44,636 bases of DNA from Planctomycetota bacterium (GTDB lineage Bacteria; Planctomycetota; E44-bin39): positions 1-44,636 of the forward strand of contig SOJX01000103.1 of NCBI GenBank assembly GCA_004376375.1, written 5' to 3'. Positions 24,140-32,992 of the stretch are shown here, in pieces. Below the pieces are notes generated by a model. It made no database searches, was not told the DNA's origin, and was given only the letters and a program-made list of their open reading frames with translations. Position numbers and translations under genes: made by a program. Numbering within the stretch: position 1 is the stretch's first letter; every line of letters starts with the position of its first letter.

Positions 24140-27100
24140 CTACTTCCGTCCTTTTTCCAACTCCTTCCCCGTCCTGGCGCCGCGGGAGCGGAGGAATTTG
24201 GCGACTCGGTCGTGTTTATACCGGTGCGCGATGTCAAGCGGGGTTTCGTCGGACCGAGTTCTGGAATTTAAATCTGCTCCCAGATTAATAAGAAATCTGG
24301 CGAAGTCTTTTCTGTCATAATGTGCGGCGAAATGGAGGGGCGTCCATCCCGTAGCCTTGGCATCCATATTAATCGACGTATTATTAATTATCATTTTTCC
24401 CGTCGGGACGTGGCCTGATATCGCCGCGAAATGAAGAACATTTCTTCCCATGGGGGTTACGGAGTCAGCGGCTTTCTTGTCCTTCAGAATAATTTCGACG
24501 ATCTTTGTATTCCCCGCAAGCGCAGCAATATGCAGGGGGTTGGCGGTTACGCCGATGCTAAATCGCTGGTCTGGATTGGGAAAAATACTGGATTCCCACA
24601 ACTCCACGGGTGAACAGCCGTCCTCCAGCAGTATCTTCGTCAGGGTAACGTAGTTCTTCCATGCCGCAAGGTGTAGAATTCTGAAATTAGAGTCTCTTTC
24701 TGAATGCGCCCGGTTGTCTATATCAAGTATTACACCAAGTATCATATCGGCGATTCCCAGAATCGCTTCATTGTCGCAGACCTCCCCCTCCAGGTCGTCC
24801 CAGTTTTCGATAAGCAACTGTGCCGCTTTTTTTCCATCGGGGAATTCTTCAAGCAGGATTTGCTTCCCCTTGTCCCCGATATTTATAAGCCCTTTAACTC
24901 CTTCAATAATGGCCTTCGGATCCTCGAGATTGATTTTGGAAACGTACGTTTTGGTGCCCTCAGGTTCAGCAGTCTTCTCTTTGCCGAGGCGCTTGAGCTC
25001 GAACTCCGCGTATTCGTATTCGTTGAGTTTTACTATACCCATGGCGATGCATTTATTAAACAGATCGATAGCACCTTCCTTGTCGCCGTTAGCAAGGCGC
25101 ATCTGGGCTGCCTGGAAATATGCCTGGCAAAGCTGTCTGGCGGCGACTTTTTTATCGCTGTTATCAGCGGCATCTACCAGCAACTCTTTTTCCGCAATCT
25201 GGCCGGCGAAAAACCATATTATCGGCATGGGCCAGTCTTCGCTTTCCATTTTCTTCAGGTACTTTTCGGCATCTTTTTTTGCCTCTCCGATTTTCCCCAT
25301 CCTTGCCTTCCAGGCGCAGGAATAAATTACGGCGACATGTGAGCGCGGATCTTTAGCCTCGTCATGATCGATAAGTCTGGATATGTCGGCTACGGCTCCT
25401 TCCAGCCGGCCCATGAAGTAATACGTCAGCGAACGGTAGAAAATGGCCGTCTGGTTGTCAGGCACGTGCCTGAGCACCTCGTTGAGGTCTTTCAGTGAGC
25501 GCCGATATTTACCCATCCGGCGATAGGTGCCTCCCCGGTTGCAGCGTATCGTATGGAACTGGGGCGAAAGCCTGAGCGCGACGCTGAAATCCTTGACTGC
25601 CAGGGCATACTTGCCTTTCTTTACGTAGGCGACTCCCCTTTCGTTATAGTAAAGCGGCGTCCCGGGTTTCATCCTTATCAGCTTCGAATAGTCCTTTATC
25701 GCGCCGTCGTAGTCGCCTTTGGCGACTTTCGTCGCGGCGCGGCTGAAATATGCCCCGGTTTCTCCGGATTTGACATCCATGGCCAAGGTGAAATCTTCAA
25801 TCGCCAGGTCATATTCTTTCAGATAGCGTCTCTGCGTGCCGCGGTTGCAGTATGCCCTGTACATCCTGTCATTATCCAGTTCCAGCTTGAGCAGGTCCGT
25901 AAGGGCCTTCACCGCCCCCTTCCTGTCGCCTTCCCCTCCCCTGGAGTTGCCGAGGTTTTCGTAGAACTTTACGTAGTCTTCGCCCGCATCCGCGCCTCTC
26001 GCGATGAGGATTTCCTCTATGAAATCATAGTCCCTTCTTGCGGCCTCATGCAGCGGCGGACGGAATTTTCCGTCGTCCCACTGGATTACGCCGTTTACTT
26101 TATTCCATACGCTTAAGAGAAACACGACGCCGTCTCTTCCTTCCGGAAGGAGCTCGGCGAGCTTCTCCGCGCCGCCCCTGCCCAGTGACAGGAGCCCGTC
26201 GATTCCGGCCACGCGGCGCTTCATGTTTCTCGAATTGAATTTCAGGACATTGCTCTCTATCTTTTGCGCAATCTTCGGGGTTATCTTTTTTCTTCCCAGT
26301 TCTTCGAACGGGTCGGCGGTTTCACTGCCGCCGTGGTCGCGGAGGAGTTTTTCAATAGCTGCCTCGCCGGTTTTCTTCGCCACATCCAGGGGTGTTTCTC
26401 CAAACGTTCCAAGTTTTGCGTTCACGTCTGCGCCCTTCTCGAGCAGCAGCTTCACGGCTTCCCTGTCGTGCAAGCGGACGGCCCGGTGGAGCGGCGTGCG
26501 TCCTTCTTTACACTTCTTGTTGATATCAGCGCCTTTGTTTAAAAGGAGCTCTGTAATTTCCGGTGCGTAAGAGCAGATCGCCCAGTGAAGCGCGGTCCTG
26601 CCGTCCCCGGGTTTCTCGATGTCGGCGCCTTTCTCAATCAGGAGCTTAACAGTGCCGTATTTCTGCCTCTGTATCGCGTAATGCAGGGGCGTGAGATCGT
26701 GCCCGCTCTTCACATCTATGTCAGTCCCGATTTCGATAAACAGCAGCACAACGTCCATACGCCCCGACGACGCCGCATAATGCAGCGGCATCTTGCCGCT
26801 GGTGTCTTTTGCGTTAACACCGGCGCCTTTTGCAATCAAAAGCGCAGCCGCGTCCACCATGCCCTTGTCGGCCGCGATGTGCAGGGGATAACATCCATTC
26901 CTGTCTTTCTTTACCCGCTTGTTTACCTTTTCCCCGTGCTCTGCAATAAAGTCTTTTTCCTCCCCATCAGGCTCGAGCTCTTTCTGAAGCGCTTCCTTTC
27001 CCTCTTTCCCCATCCCGAGCAGGGCGGCCATGGCTTCTATTCTGGTTTTTTTATCAGCAGAATGAATCCTTGAAACATGCCAGGATATATCCCGGGGAGT

Positions 27101-28135
27101 CGGCGGTTTTTCCACAACCGGTTTTTCAGGCGGCGTAACGGGGGTGGTTTTTTCCGGGCGCTCACCAACTGCAAGCTCTTTTGCGCCTTTTTTTGTGAGA
27201 AAAGAGACGATTTCTTCCCTGTTATCATCCGCCGCGACGTCGAGCGGCGTGCAGGCGATATCGTCTCTGGCGTTTACGCCGGCGCCGGCGGCGACAAGGA
27301 GTTTTACAATTTTGATATCGCCGGAGGCGGCTTCGTGCAGCGGCGTCCAGCCATGCCTGTCCCTTGCATTTACATCGACGCCCATGTCAATCAGGAACTC
27401 GCAGAACTCCTTTTGTTTCTCCATTACCGCGCGGTAAAGCGGTGTCCGGCCTTTTTCGTTTTTCGCCTCGATATCCGCGTCTTTGCTTATGAGGAAATCG
27501 GCAATGTCGACCATGCCGGTCCGCGCCGCGCAGAAGAGCGGCGTATCGCCGCTGGTCAGTTTCGCATCCACGGTCGCGCCGTTACTGACGAGCACCTCTG
27601 CGACGTTTCTGTGGCCCCACCGCGCGGCCGAGTGCAACGGCGTCCATTCGTACCGGCCTTTAGCATCAACCTTCGCGCCCTTTGAAATGAAAAGCCCGGC
27701 GACGGCCGAGTATCCTTTTTCCGCCGCCACGCGGAGCGGGTAGTGCCTGCCCGCCTCCCCTTTTACCGGCCTGTCAGCCTGCGCCCAATGCACGGACAGG
27801 AATTTCGCCGCGCCCATACCGCCGTCGAGCTCGCCTGCAAGAACCACGAGCCCTTCCTCGCCGATAGAGAGCAGCGCATTCACGACTACGACGCGGCGAA
27901 TGTCGGGGGAGTTCTGAAACTCGTGTTTTACAAGTTTCTGGAGCTCGCTCAGGCCTTTTCCGCCGAAGGACAACAGGCCTCTGCAACCGGTCGCGCTCTG
28001 ACGGACGTCGCCTGAGAAATACTTCGCGCGGTAGTAGCGCATCCGCAGCGGCGTCCAGAGAAACAGCCCGGACAGCAGCACGGCAAGGAGCACGACACCG
28101 GCGATACTGAGCTTTACTGGCAGAGATAGTTTCAC
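24140..28135 (-). CDS. Giant membrane-anchored ankyrin/TPR protein
   Basis: The 1331-residue protein starts with a GTG (GGAGA upstream) and one membrane helix (about 10-28). After that it is repeats. A helical module of about 50 residues (pattern xxxxRxxxxxxLLSxGxxGxxxLxxxL) recurs four times, near residues 40-110, 360-410, 660-705 and 1050-1105. Each is followed by ankyrin repeats (G-x-TPLHxAA, LLIxKGADVNAKDxxG). The third block changes into seven or eight TPRs (about 750-1000, such as YNERGVAYVKKGKYALAVKDFSVALRL). The ankyrin units are near-consensus. This is a protein-interaction scaffold at the inner membrane; the partner is unknown. Such proteins are typical of complex environmental bacteria and of host-associated ones. 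Confidence 0.85.
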   Translation of the reverse strand: MKLSLPVKLSIAGVVLLAVLLSGLFLWTPLRMRYYRAKYFSGDVRQSATGCRGLLSFGGKGLSELQKLVKHEFQNSPDIRRVVVVNALLSIGEEGLVVLAGELDGGMGAAKFLSVHWAQADRPVKGEAGRHYPLRVAAEKGYSAVAGLFISKGAKVDAKGRYEWTPLHSAARWGHRNVAEVLVSNGATVDAKLTSGDTPLFCAARTGMVDIADFLISKDADIEAKNEKGRTPLYRAVMEKQKEFCEFLIDMGVDVNARDRHGWTPLHEAASGDIKIVKLLVAAGAGVNARDDIACTPLDVAADDNREEIVSFLTKKGAKELAVGERPEKTTPVTPPEKPVVEKPPTPRDISWHVSRIHSADKKTRIEAMAALLGMGKEGKEALQKELEPDGEEKDFIAEHGEKVNKRVKKDRNGCYPLHIAADKGMVDAAALLIAKGAGVNAKDTSGKMPLHYAASSGRMDVVLLFIEIGTDIDVKSGHDLTPLHYAIQRQKYGTVKLLIEKGADIEKPGDGRTALHWAICSYAPEITELLLNKGADINKKCKEGRTPLHRAVRLHDREAVKLLLEKGADVNAKLGTFGETPLDVAKKTGEAAIEKLLRDHGGSETADPFEELGRKKITPKIAQKIESNVLKFNSRNMKRRVAGIDGLLSLGRGGAEKLAELLPEGRDGVVFLLSVWNKVNGVIQWDDGKFRPPLHEAARRDYDFIEEILIARGADAGEDYVKFYENLGNSRGGEGDRKGAVKALTDLLKLELDNDRMYRAYCNRGTQRRYLKEYDLAIEDFTLAMDVKSGETGAYFSRAATKVAKGDYDGAIKDYSKLIRMKPGTPLYYNERGVAYVKKGKYALAVKDFSVALRLSPQFHTIRCNRGGTYRRMGKYRRSLKDLNEVLRHVPDNQTAIFYRSLTYYFMGRLEGAVADISRLIDHDEAKDPRSHVAVIYSCAWKARMGKIGEAKKDAEKYLKKMESEDWPMPIIWFFAGQIAEKELLVDAADNSDKKVAARQLCQAYFQAAQMRLANGDKEGAIDLFNKCIAMGIVKLNEYEYAEFELKRLGKEKTAEPEGTKTYVSKINLEDPKAIIEGVKGLINIGDKGKQILLEEFPDGKKAAQLLIENWDDLEGEVCDNEAILGIADMILGVILDIDNRAHSERDSNFRILHLAAWKNYVTLTKILLEDGCSPVELWESSIFPNPDQRFSIGVTANPLHIAALAGNTKIVEIILKDKKAADSVTPMGRNVLHFAAISGHVPTGKMIINNTSINMDAKATGWTPLHFAAHYDRKDFARFLINLGADLNSRTRSDETPLDIAHRYKHDRVAKFLRSRGARTGKELEKGRK

Positions 28136-28306
28136 GTCTCGATATTCTCCGACAGAATCATATCAGGGCAGGACTGCGCGGCGCTGTTGGCGAATGGCTT
28201 CGGATATGATTATTGTACTCTGCACATATTACATTTCAAGACTTTTACCACTCAACCCGCTTTTTGAATTCAATTGAACTGTTCCAGACAGGATATAATT
28301 CCCAGC

Positions 28307-29578
28307 TTACTCATACTCTATGGTTGCAGGAGGCTTGTGGCTTATATCATAGGCGACCTTTGTTGCTCCGGAATGCCCGGCAATCTGCTTTCCCATCTCC
28401 AGAAGGCTGGCCTGCTCGAAGCGGACCGGTCGGGCCTCTTTGGCAGCCGCGCTCTCGACGACCCTTATGCCCACCACATAATTGTTTTCAGATTCCGGAT
28501 TTTCATAAAGCTGGAGCAGGATTCTGGGCAGCTCCAGCTGCTTCCAGGCTTCCTGGCACAGTTCATCGAGCTTATCGTAATCGATTTCTCCCTTTACCGT
28601 TACCCATGAAACAGGCTTGTAAATGGGGATCTCAGGCCGTGTTCCCTCTTCGGGCACCACCGTAGTCCGGCTGGACATCCTGAAGCACGCCGTATCAGTT
28701 CCCAGAATTCCGTTCGCCAGTTTCGTGAGCTCGGCGTCCGGTTCCATTCCCGGATCAAGCGCCATGCCGAAATACTGAAAGGGCGTCCGGATGCCGGTGG
28801 CCTCATCATAAAGGTAGGGCTTGCCCTGCTTTTCCTCGTAGTATTTCTCAACCAGTTGTTCTATAAGGTCCGTGGCATGCTGGGAGACATTGAGCTTTTC
28901 TTCCGTAAACTCTCCGACGGTCCTGACAATCTGGGCGGGGCCGGGACAGGGTATCCTGTGTACGAACGACGCGGGAAGGCCCAGGTGCTGGCCCACCTTC
29001 CTGACCTGCGGCTTGGCCAGAGAGGCAAGGGGTTCCAGTTTCCTGACAGTGTAGTCCCAGCCGACGTTGTGCTGGCTCTTGAAGCCCCCCTCTGTCTCGC
29101 TGATGTCGGGAGCGATTGTGCCGTCCGCAATCCAGTTCGCGCCGATCTCCCCGATGTATTTATCAGAGACCTTTTTATAGTTGGAAATAAAGGCCTTCCT
29201 CTTTTCCTCTCCGTCTGAAAGGCCGACCAGCGGCGGCAATACTTTTTCCTTTACTTCGAGGACTGTAAAATTGGGAAGTTCGCTGAATATCTTCCGTGTA
29301 ACCTCTCCCTCCGGTTTTCCACCGATAAGCCGCCTGCAGCCGTCCTCGATAAAGAACGCGAACAGGTCAGCCCCGATAATCCGGTTTAAAAGAAAGGCCG
29401 CCACCGTGCTGTCGACACCGCCGGAAGCAGAAAGGGCTATCTTCTCCCCCGGCTCCACCAGGCCTTTCACCCAGGCAACAGCCTTCCCCGTAAAGTCTGC
29501 GGGGTCAAAATCGGCGGGATTGTCGGGGATTGAATACTCAAATCTGTGTGTCTGGATTTCACTGGCCCGGGCTGACAT
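28307..29578 (-). CDS. guaA: GMP synthase ATP-pyrophosphatase subunit without glutaminase domain
   Basis: GMP synthase converts XMP to GMP with ATP and ammonia. This 423-residue protein begins directly with the ATP-PPase domain: SGGVDS at 52-57, IADGTIAPDISE, KSQHNVGWDY and LGLPASFVHRIPCPGPA. It ends with the dimerisation domain signature ATKVAYDISHKPPATIEYE, which matches GuaA. The usual N-terminal glutamine amidotransferase domain (about 190 residues) is absent. It therefore uses free ammonia or a separate glutaminase, as in the archaeal split enzyme. It is longer than archaeal GuaAB (about 310), with extra sequence between residues 250 and 330. AAGGAG precedes the ATG. Confidence 0.85.
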   Translation of the reverse strand: MSARASEIQTHRFEYSIPDNPADFDPADFTGKAVAWVKGLVEPGEKIALSASGGVDSTVAAFLLNRIIGADLFAFFIEDGCRRLIGGKPEGEVTRKIFSELPNFTVLEVKEKVLPPLVGLSDGEEKRKAFISNYKKVSDKYIGEIGANWIADGTIAPDISETEGGFKSQHNVGWDYTVRKLEPLASLAKPQVRKVGQHLGLPASFVHRIPCPGPAQIVRTVGEFTEEKLNVSQHATDLIEQLVEKYYEEKQGKPYLYDEATGIRTPFQYFGMALDPGMEPDAELTKLANGILGTDTACFRMSSRTTVVPEEGTRPEIPIYKPVSWVTVKGEIDYDKLDELCQEAWKQLELPRILLQLYENPESENNYVVGIRVVESAAAKEARPVRFEQASLLEMGKQIAGHSGATKVAYDISHKPPATIEYE

Positions 29579-29645
29579 GTCATCTCCTTTACAAAAATTT
29601 GACGACGTATATTAAGACACCGCATAAACGTTGTCAAGCCTATTA

Positions 29646-29704
29646 AAATCGGGGGGCACGTCCCGATTTCACTTTGTGAAATTTGGGAACATGTCCCCCG
29701 ATTT
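29646..29704. repeat. 59-bp imperfect inverted repeat upstream of guaA
   Basis: AAATCGGGGG at 29646 pairs with CCCCCGATTT ending at 29704. Inside, GCACGTCCC faces GGGAACATGT, and ATTTCAC pairs with GTGAAAT around a TTT loop. The arms differ in a few bases and in length (27 versus 29). It lies between the M23 peptidase gene and guaA, both on the minus strand, and resembles a dispersed extragenic repeat more than a terminator, since no T-run follows. Confidence 0.85.
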
Positions 29705-29727
29705 CATTCAACACGTTGTTTTCGCGT

Positions 29728-30939
29728 TCAGGAAAGCTCTTTTGGCTCCCTGGCTCTTAATTCTTCGATGTGTTTTGTAAGCGCCGCCTTTGCGGATTTG
29801 CCTGGAGCGATGGCCAGCGCCTCCTCGTACTGTTTTATCACGCGCCCGTACGGCGTCTTCTTCCTGCCGCCGACTGAAAGCATTTTCTTCTTTGGTTTTT
29901 CGGTTTCTTTTCTGAGCTTTTTATCTACTTTCAATTCGTTCCTGATTGCGCTTTTTATTTTCTTTCTATATTTGATTTCGTCCTGCAGTTCCGGCAAGGC
30001 TTTTTTATAACCTTTTTCTTTTTTCAGCTCGGAGTGGATAGTCTTGAATTCCTTCGCCAGTCTGGAGCGGGCGAAATCTCTCTGGCCGAAATATGCGAGG
30101 CGGACGGCTGTTTGCATATCCTTATTTTCCATTGCCTTCCTAATTGCTTCGAGCGAGCTTTTCGCGGCTTTTTCATATGCGGCAAGAATGCTGTCGCGTT
30201 TCTCAATAATTTCCTTAAGTGCATCCAACTCCTTTTGCATTTTAATCCCGGCGATTTTTTTCATGCTGGGCAACGCTTCCAGGCAGCCGAGATCCGAGCA
30301 CAGTTTATATCTGTCCAGCGCTTTACTTATTTCTTTGTACTCTTTCATGTGGCGGATGGGGAAATTCTTCGAAACCGGTCTGTCACCCGTCTTTGGTATG
30401 CCGTCGCCGGGAACGTCGGCGAATTTTGCGGGAATGGGTTTTCCGCGGGAACATCCTTTGCATATCGCAAAATGCAGGTGCGGTGAGCCCGAGCTGCCGG
30501 TGTTGCCCGAAAGTGCGACCAGGTCGCCGGCCATGACTTTCTGGCCGACTTCGACCAGGGCGCCGTTATGCTTTATATGGCAATAGAAGCTGGAATTGCC
30601 GCTTGCGTGTCTTATCAGGACGTAATTGTTGTCGCGCCAGCTGCCGGTCGGGCCGGCCGCGTCCTCCTTTATTGCGACCACTTCCCCGCTTGCGACCGCG
30701 ACGAGATGCGTACCTTCCGGCATCGCGAAATCCCACGCGTACCTGTTCCTGTCGTTTTTGTGCGAGGGGGCCTGGTTATTGCCCTGTCCGCACAGGAATT
30801 TCTGGCCGTACTCATATGGAAGATAATATTCAACATCCTCCGCTTTCGCATCGGGTTTCGAGTACGCCTTTACGGGCAGGAAAATTATTGAAACCGCCGC
30901 GGCGATGAACAGTGCAGTTTTGATCTTATGCCGATGCAT
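29728..30939 (-). CDS. Secreted M23 (LytM-type) peptidase with coiled-coil tail
   Basis: I use the ATG at 30939, which has AAAGGGA 6-7 bases upstream, over a TTG six codons earlier. A signal peptide (about 1-26) precedes the M23 domain. Its zinc ligands and catalytic residues are H60, D70 (RYAWDFAMPEGT), H121 and H154-x-H156 (SPHLHF), so the enzyme looks active. M23 enzymes cut peptidoglycan cross-links, usually Gly- or DAP-containing. Residues about 190-400 form a lysine/glutamate-rich coiled coil unlike standard M23 partners, possibly for anchoring. It lies 18 bp downstream of the Ycf48-like lipoprotein gene. Confidence 0.85.
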   Translation of the reverse strand: MHRHKIKTALFIAAAVSIIFLPVKAYSKPDAKAEDVEYYLPYEYGQKFLCGQGNNQAPSHKNDRNRYAWDFAMPEGTHLVAVASGEVVAIKEDAAGPTGSWRDNNYVLIRHASGNSSFYCHIKHNGALVEVGQKVMAGDLVALSGNTGSSGSPHLHFAICKGCSRGKPIPAKFADVPGDGIPKTGDRPVSKNFPIRHMKEYKEISKALDRYKLCSDLGCLEALPSMKKIAGIKMQKELDALKEIIEKRDSILAAYEKAAKSSLEAIRKAMENKDMQTAVRLAYFGQRDFARSRLAKEFKTIHSELKKEKGYKKALPELQDEIKYRKKIKSAIRNELKVDKKLRKETEKPKKKMLSVGGRKKTPYGRVIKQYEEALAIAPGKSAKAALTKHIEELRAREPKELS

Positions 30940-30957
30940 GAATATTCCCTTTGCCAA

Positions 30958-32118
30958 TTACTTGCTCCGCAGGATCAGGCCGCCGGTGCCGCATACCCAG
31001 ACGTGGGCCGCATCAACAACGCTTACCGACATCAGCGTGTGCGAGGTTGTACCGGAATCCATCGCGGTCCAGGTCGCTCCGCCGTCGGTCGTACGGAGGA
31101 TAGTGCCGCCCCCGCCCACGCACCAGCCGGTGTTGGCATCGGCGAAATCGATGTCCCGCAGCTTCACGCTTACGCCGCTGTCGAGGACCGACCACGAAGC
31201 GCCGCCATCGGTCGTCTTTATGATTTTCCCGCCCGCGCCGCAGGCAAAGGCTGTGTTTGAGTCAACGGCATCTACACCGTAAAGCTGGTTGACGCCGGAA
31301 GGTTTGGTCTGCTCGTTCCAGGAAGAACCGCCGTTGGTCGAGCGCATGATGTCTGCGCCTACCGTCCAGCCGTAGCTCGCATCGCCGAAAGAGATTGCAT
31401 AGAGCCCGGCCCAGCGCAGGAGAATCCTCTCCCTGCAGACGCCGCCTTTCATGACGTAGACGTCGGAGTCCGGGTGGTCGGCGGCGCCGATGGTGCAGAT
31501 TGCTGCGTCCTGCCCGTTGAAGGCGTGGACTCCCCATATCTGGAAGTTGGTCGCCGCTGCGAGGCGCGTCCAGCTCGATCCGCCGTCGTTTGTAAGAAGG
31601 CACGGGGTGCGGCCGTGTGACGATCCGTAATCTTCGAGTCCAAGGCAGGGGTTGAAACAGGTCACCCAGGCGGCGGTGGGACTTGCCGCGTCAACGGCGA
31701 GAAAATACGCCGAGCCGTCGGGTGTGTTTTCGTATGGTGAGACGATGTGCGATTGCCCGGAGATGTTGTAGTTTACTATACTTCCGGTGATGTTTGAAAA
31801 CTGGCTGGCCCAGGTATCGCCGCCGTCGCTCGTACGGAGCAGAGTATCGTGCTCGCCCACGGCCCAGCCGGCGGTTGCACTTGCGAAGCTTACACTGTTA
31901 AGATTATTCGACGTGCCTGAATTCACCGTTTCCCAATTATCCGTCGGCGGCAGGTTGGGACTGGTTCCGGTGCCCGTACCTGTTCCCGTTCCCGTTCCTG
32001 TTCCCGTACCACCTGGACCGGAAACAGTATTTGATTTGCCACTGCTTCCGCAACCGGGCGCCGTTATGGTTAGGCCGATAATTATTGACAGGATTGCAAG
32101 GATTGCTGCCTTATTCAT
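30958..32118 (-). CDS. Lipoprotein with GT linker and Ycf48-type beta-propeller
   Basis: A lipobox (TAPGC, C23) is followed by a linker of alternating Gly and Thr (residues about 35-54) and a propeller of BNR/Ycf48-type repeats. Repeated motifs are ATAGWAVGEHDTLLRTSDGG, ATTNAx and DANTGWCVGGGGTILRTTDGG. Proteins with this fold bind partner proteins or ligands; plant and cyanobacterial Ycf48 assists photosystem assembly, which does not apply here. The linker is encoded by hexanucleotide repeats (GGAACG-like) and matches the linkers of the lipoproteins at 20-23 kb, suggesting a shared class of surface lipoproteins. GGGAGGTTTCAA precedes the ATG. Confidence 0.8.
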   Translation of the reverse strand: MNKAAILAILSIIIGLTITAPGCGSSGKSNTVSGPGGTGTGTGTGTGTGTGTSPNLPPTDNWETVNSGTSNNLNSVSFASATAGWAVGEHDTLLRTSDGGDTWASQFSNITGSIVNYNISGQSHIVSPYENTPDGSAYFLAVDAASPTAAWVTCFNPCLGLEDYGSSHGRTPCLLTNDGGSSWTRLAAATNFQIWGVHAFNGQDAAICTIGAADHPDSDVYVMKGGVCRERILLRWAGLYAISFGDASYGWTVGADIMRSTNGGSSWNEQTKPSGVNQLYGVDAVDSNTAFACGAGGKIIKTTDGGASWSVLDSGVSVKLRDIDFADANTGWCVGGGGTILRTTDGGATWTAMDSGTTSHTLMSVSVVDAAHVWVCGTGGLILRSK

Positions 32119-32150
32119 TTGAAACCTCCCGGTATTCTCCTGTTATTTTT

Positions 32151-32747
32151 TTAGCTTCCGCCGAGCGTGTAAAGGTTGCCCATATCGAGGTTCAGTATCA
32201 GGACGTAGAGGCCGGTCCTGTATGTGGGGCCGGCGGCGCCGTCGAATTCGCCGGGGCCGTACTTGCCTTCGCCGTCGAAGGCCTGAAAAGAACCGTCGCC
32301 GTTCTGGTGCGAGATTATATTTTCAAAAAAGTTTGAGACGAACTTGTCCCACTGGTCCTGGCCGATGGCGGCCGAGCCGAGTGCGCCGTTAAGATACCCC
32401 ATGGCCGCGGAAGAATGTCCTTCCGGAATCTCGGCGAACCTTTCCTTGAAATATGAAGCGAAGCCGCTGTACTTGCTGCTTCCGCTCTTGCCCGCATAGA
32501 GGAACGCCGACATCGAGCCGCCGGTGCGGTGCACGTTTGTCTTGGTAGCTTCGAGTGAGTAGTATACGCCGCCGTTGTACGGGCTGGTGCACTGCTCCAC
32601 CCAGCCGCAGGCTGAATCGAGTTTGCTCACGCTGATGCCGGCCTTCTGCGCGCCGGCCATGGCGTGTATGGCCCAGATGGAGATTATGACAAGCTCGGTG
32701 TAACCCAGCGCGTTAGCCCATGGGGTCGCAACTCCTTGCGTAGCCAT
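32151..32747 (-). pseudogene. C-terminal fragment of a cyclase-repeat protein
   Basis: The 198 readable residues end a secreted terpene-cyclase-like toroid protein (NALGYTELVIISIWAIHAMAGA; HQNGDGSFQAFDGEGKYGPGEFDGA; TYRTGLYVLILNLDMG) similar in kind to the gene at 7.5-10.4 kb. The start (MATQGVATPW) has no signal peptide. A stop two codons upstream of the ATG shows the 5' part is lost. The loss point, near 32720-32760, coincides with the beginning of the accessory segment and repeated ATGGGYTAA boxes. Confidence 0.7.
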
Positions 32748-32854
32748 GGGTTAGGTGTTGCTGGGCGCTACTGGCCACGTGTCGGCGACGTGTGCGCCCG
32801 TGTGGCGCTGTGTGCGCGACGCGTCGCCGTGATGGCCTGATATGGGCTAAACGC
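32701..32854. repeat. Repeated ATGGGYTAA-type boxes at the accessory-segment boundary
   Basis: TAACCCA (32701), GCGTTAGCCCAT (32710-32721), CCATGGGTTAG (32744-32754) and TATGGGCTAAACGC (32841-32854) are copies of one short sequence in both orientations. GCGTTAGCCCAT and the last copy form a near-perfect 12-bp inverted pair. They straddle the cyclase truncation, so a recombinase crossover site is possible. The rest of the 245-bp gap up to the recombinase gene is GC-rich, with short GTGTG/GCGACG repeats. Confidence 0.55.
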
Positions 32855-32992
32855 CAATGAGAACGCCTGAGAGGCCTATTCTGGCCTTGGTACCGCGTCC
32901 TGTTATTTCAGGAATTGACTTGCTTCCTGGCGCGTTTCATGCGTAATTGCTGTCAACTACTCCATTTATGCCATCGGGAAGGAGGTCGACAA

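Noticed and set aside
28136..28306. A terminator or RNA gene after guaA
   Set aside because: Only a short AATTCAATTGAATT-like palindrome is present, with no stable stem or T-run.
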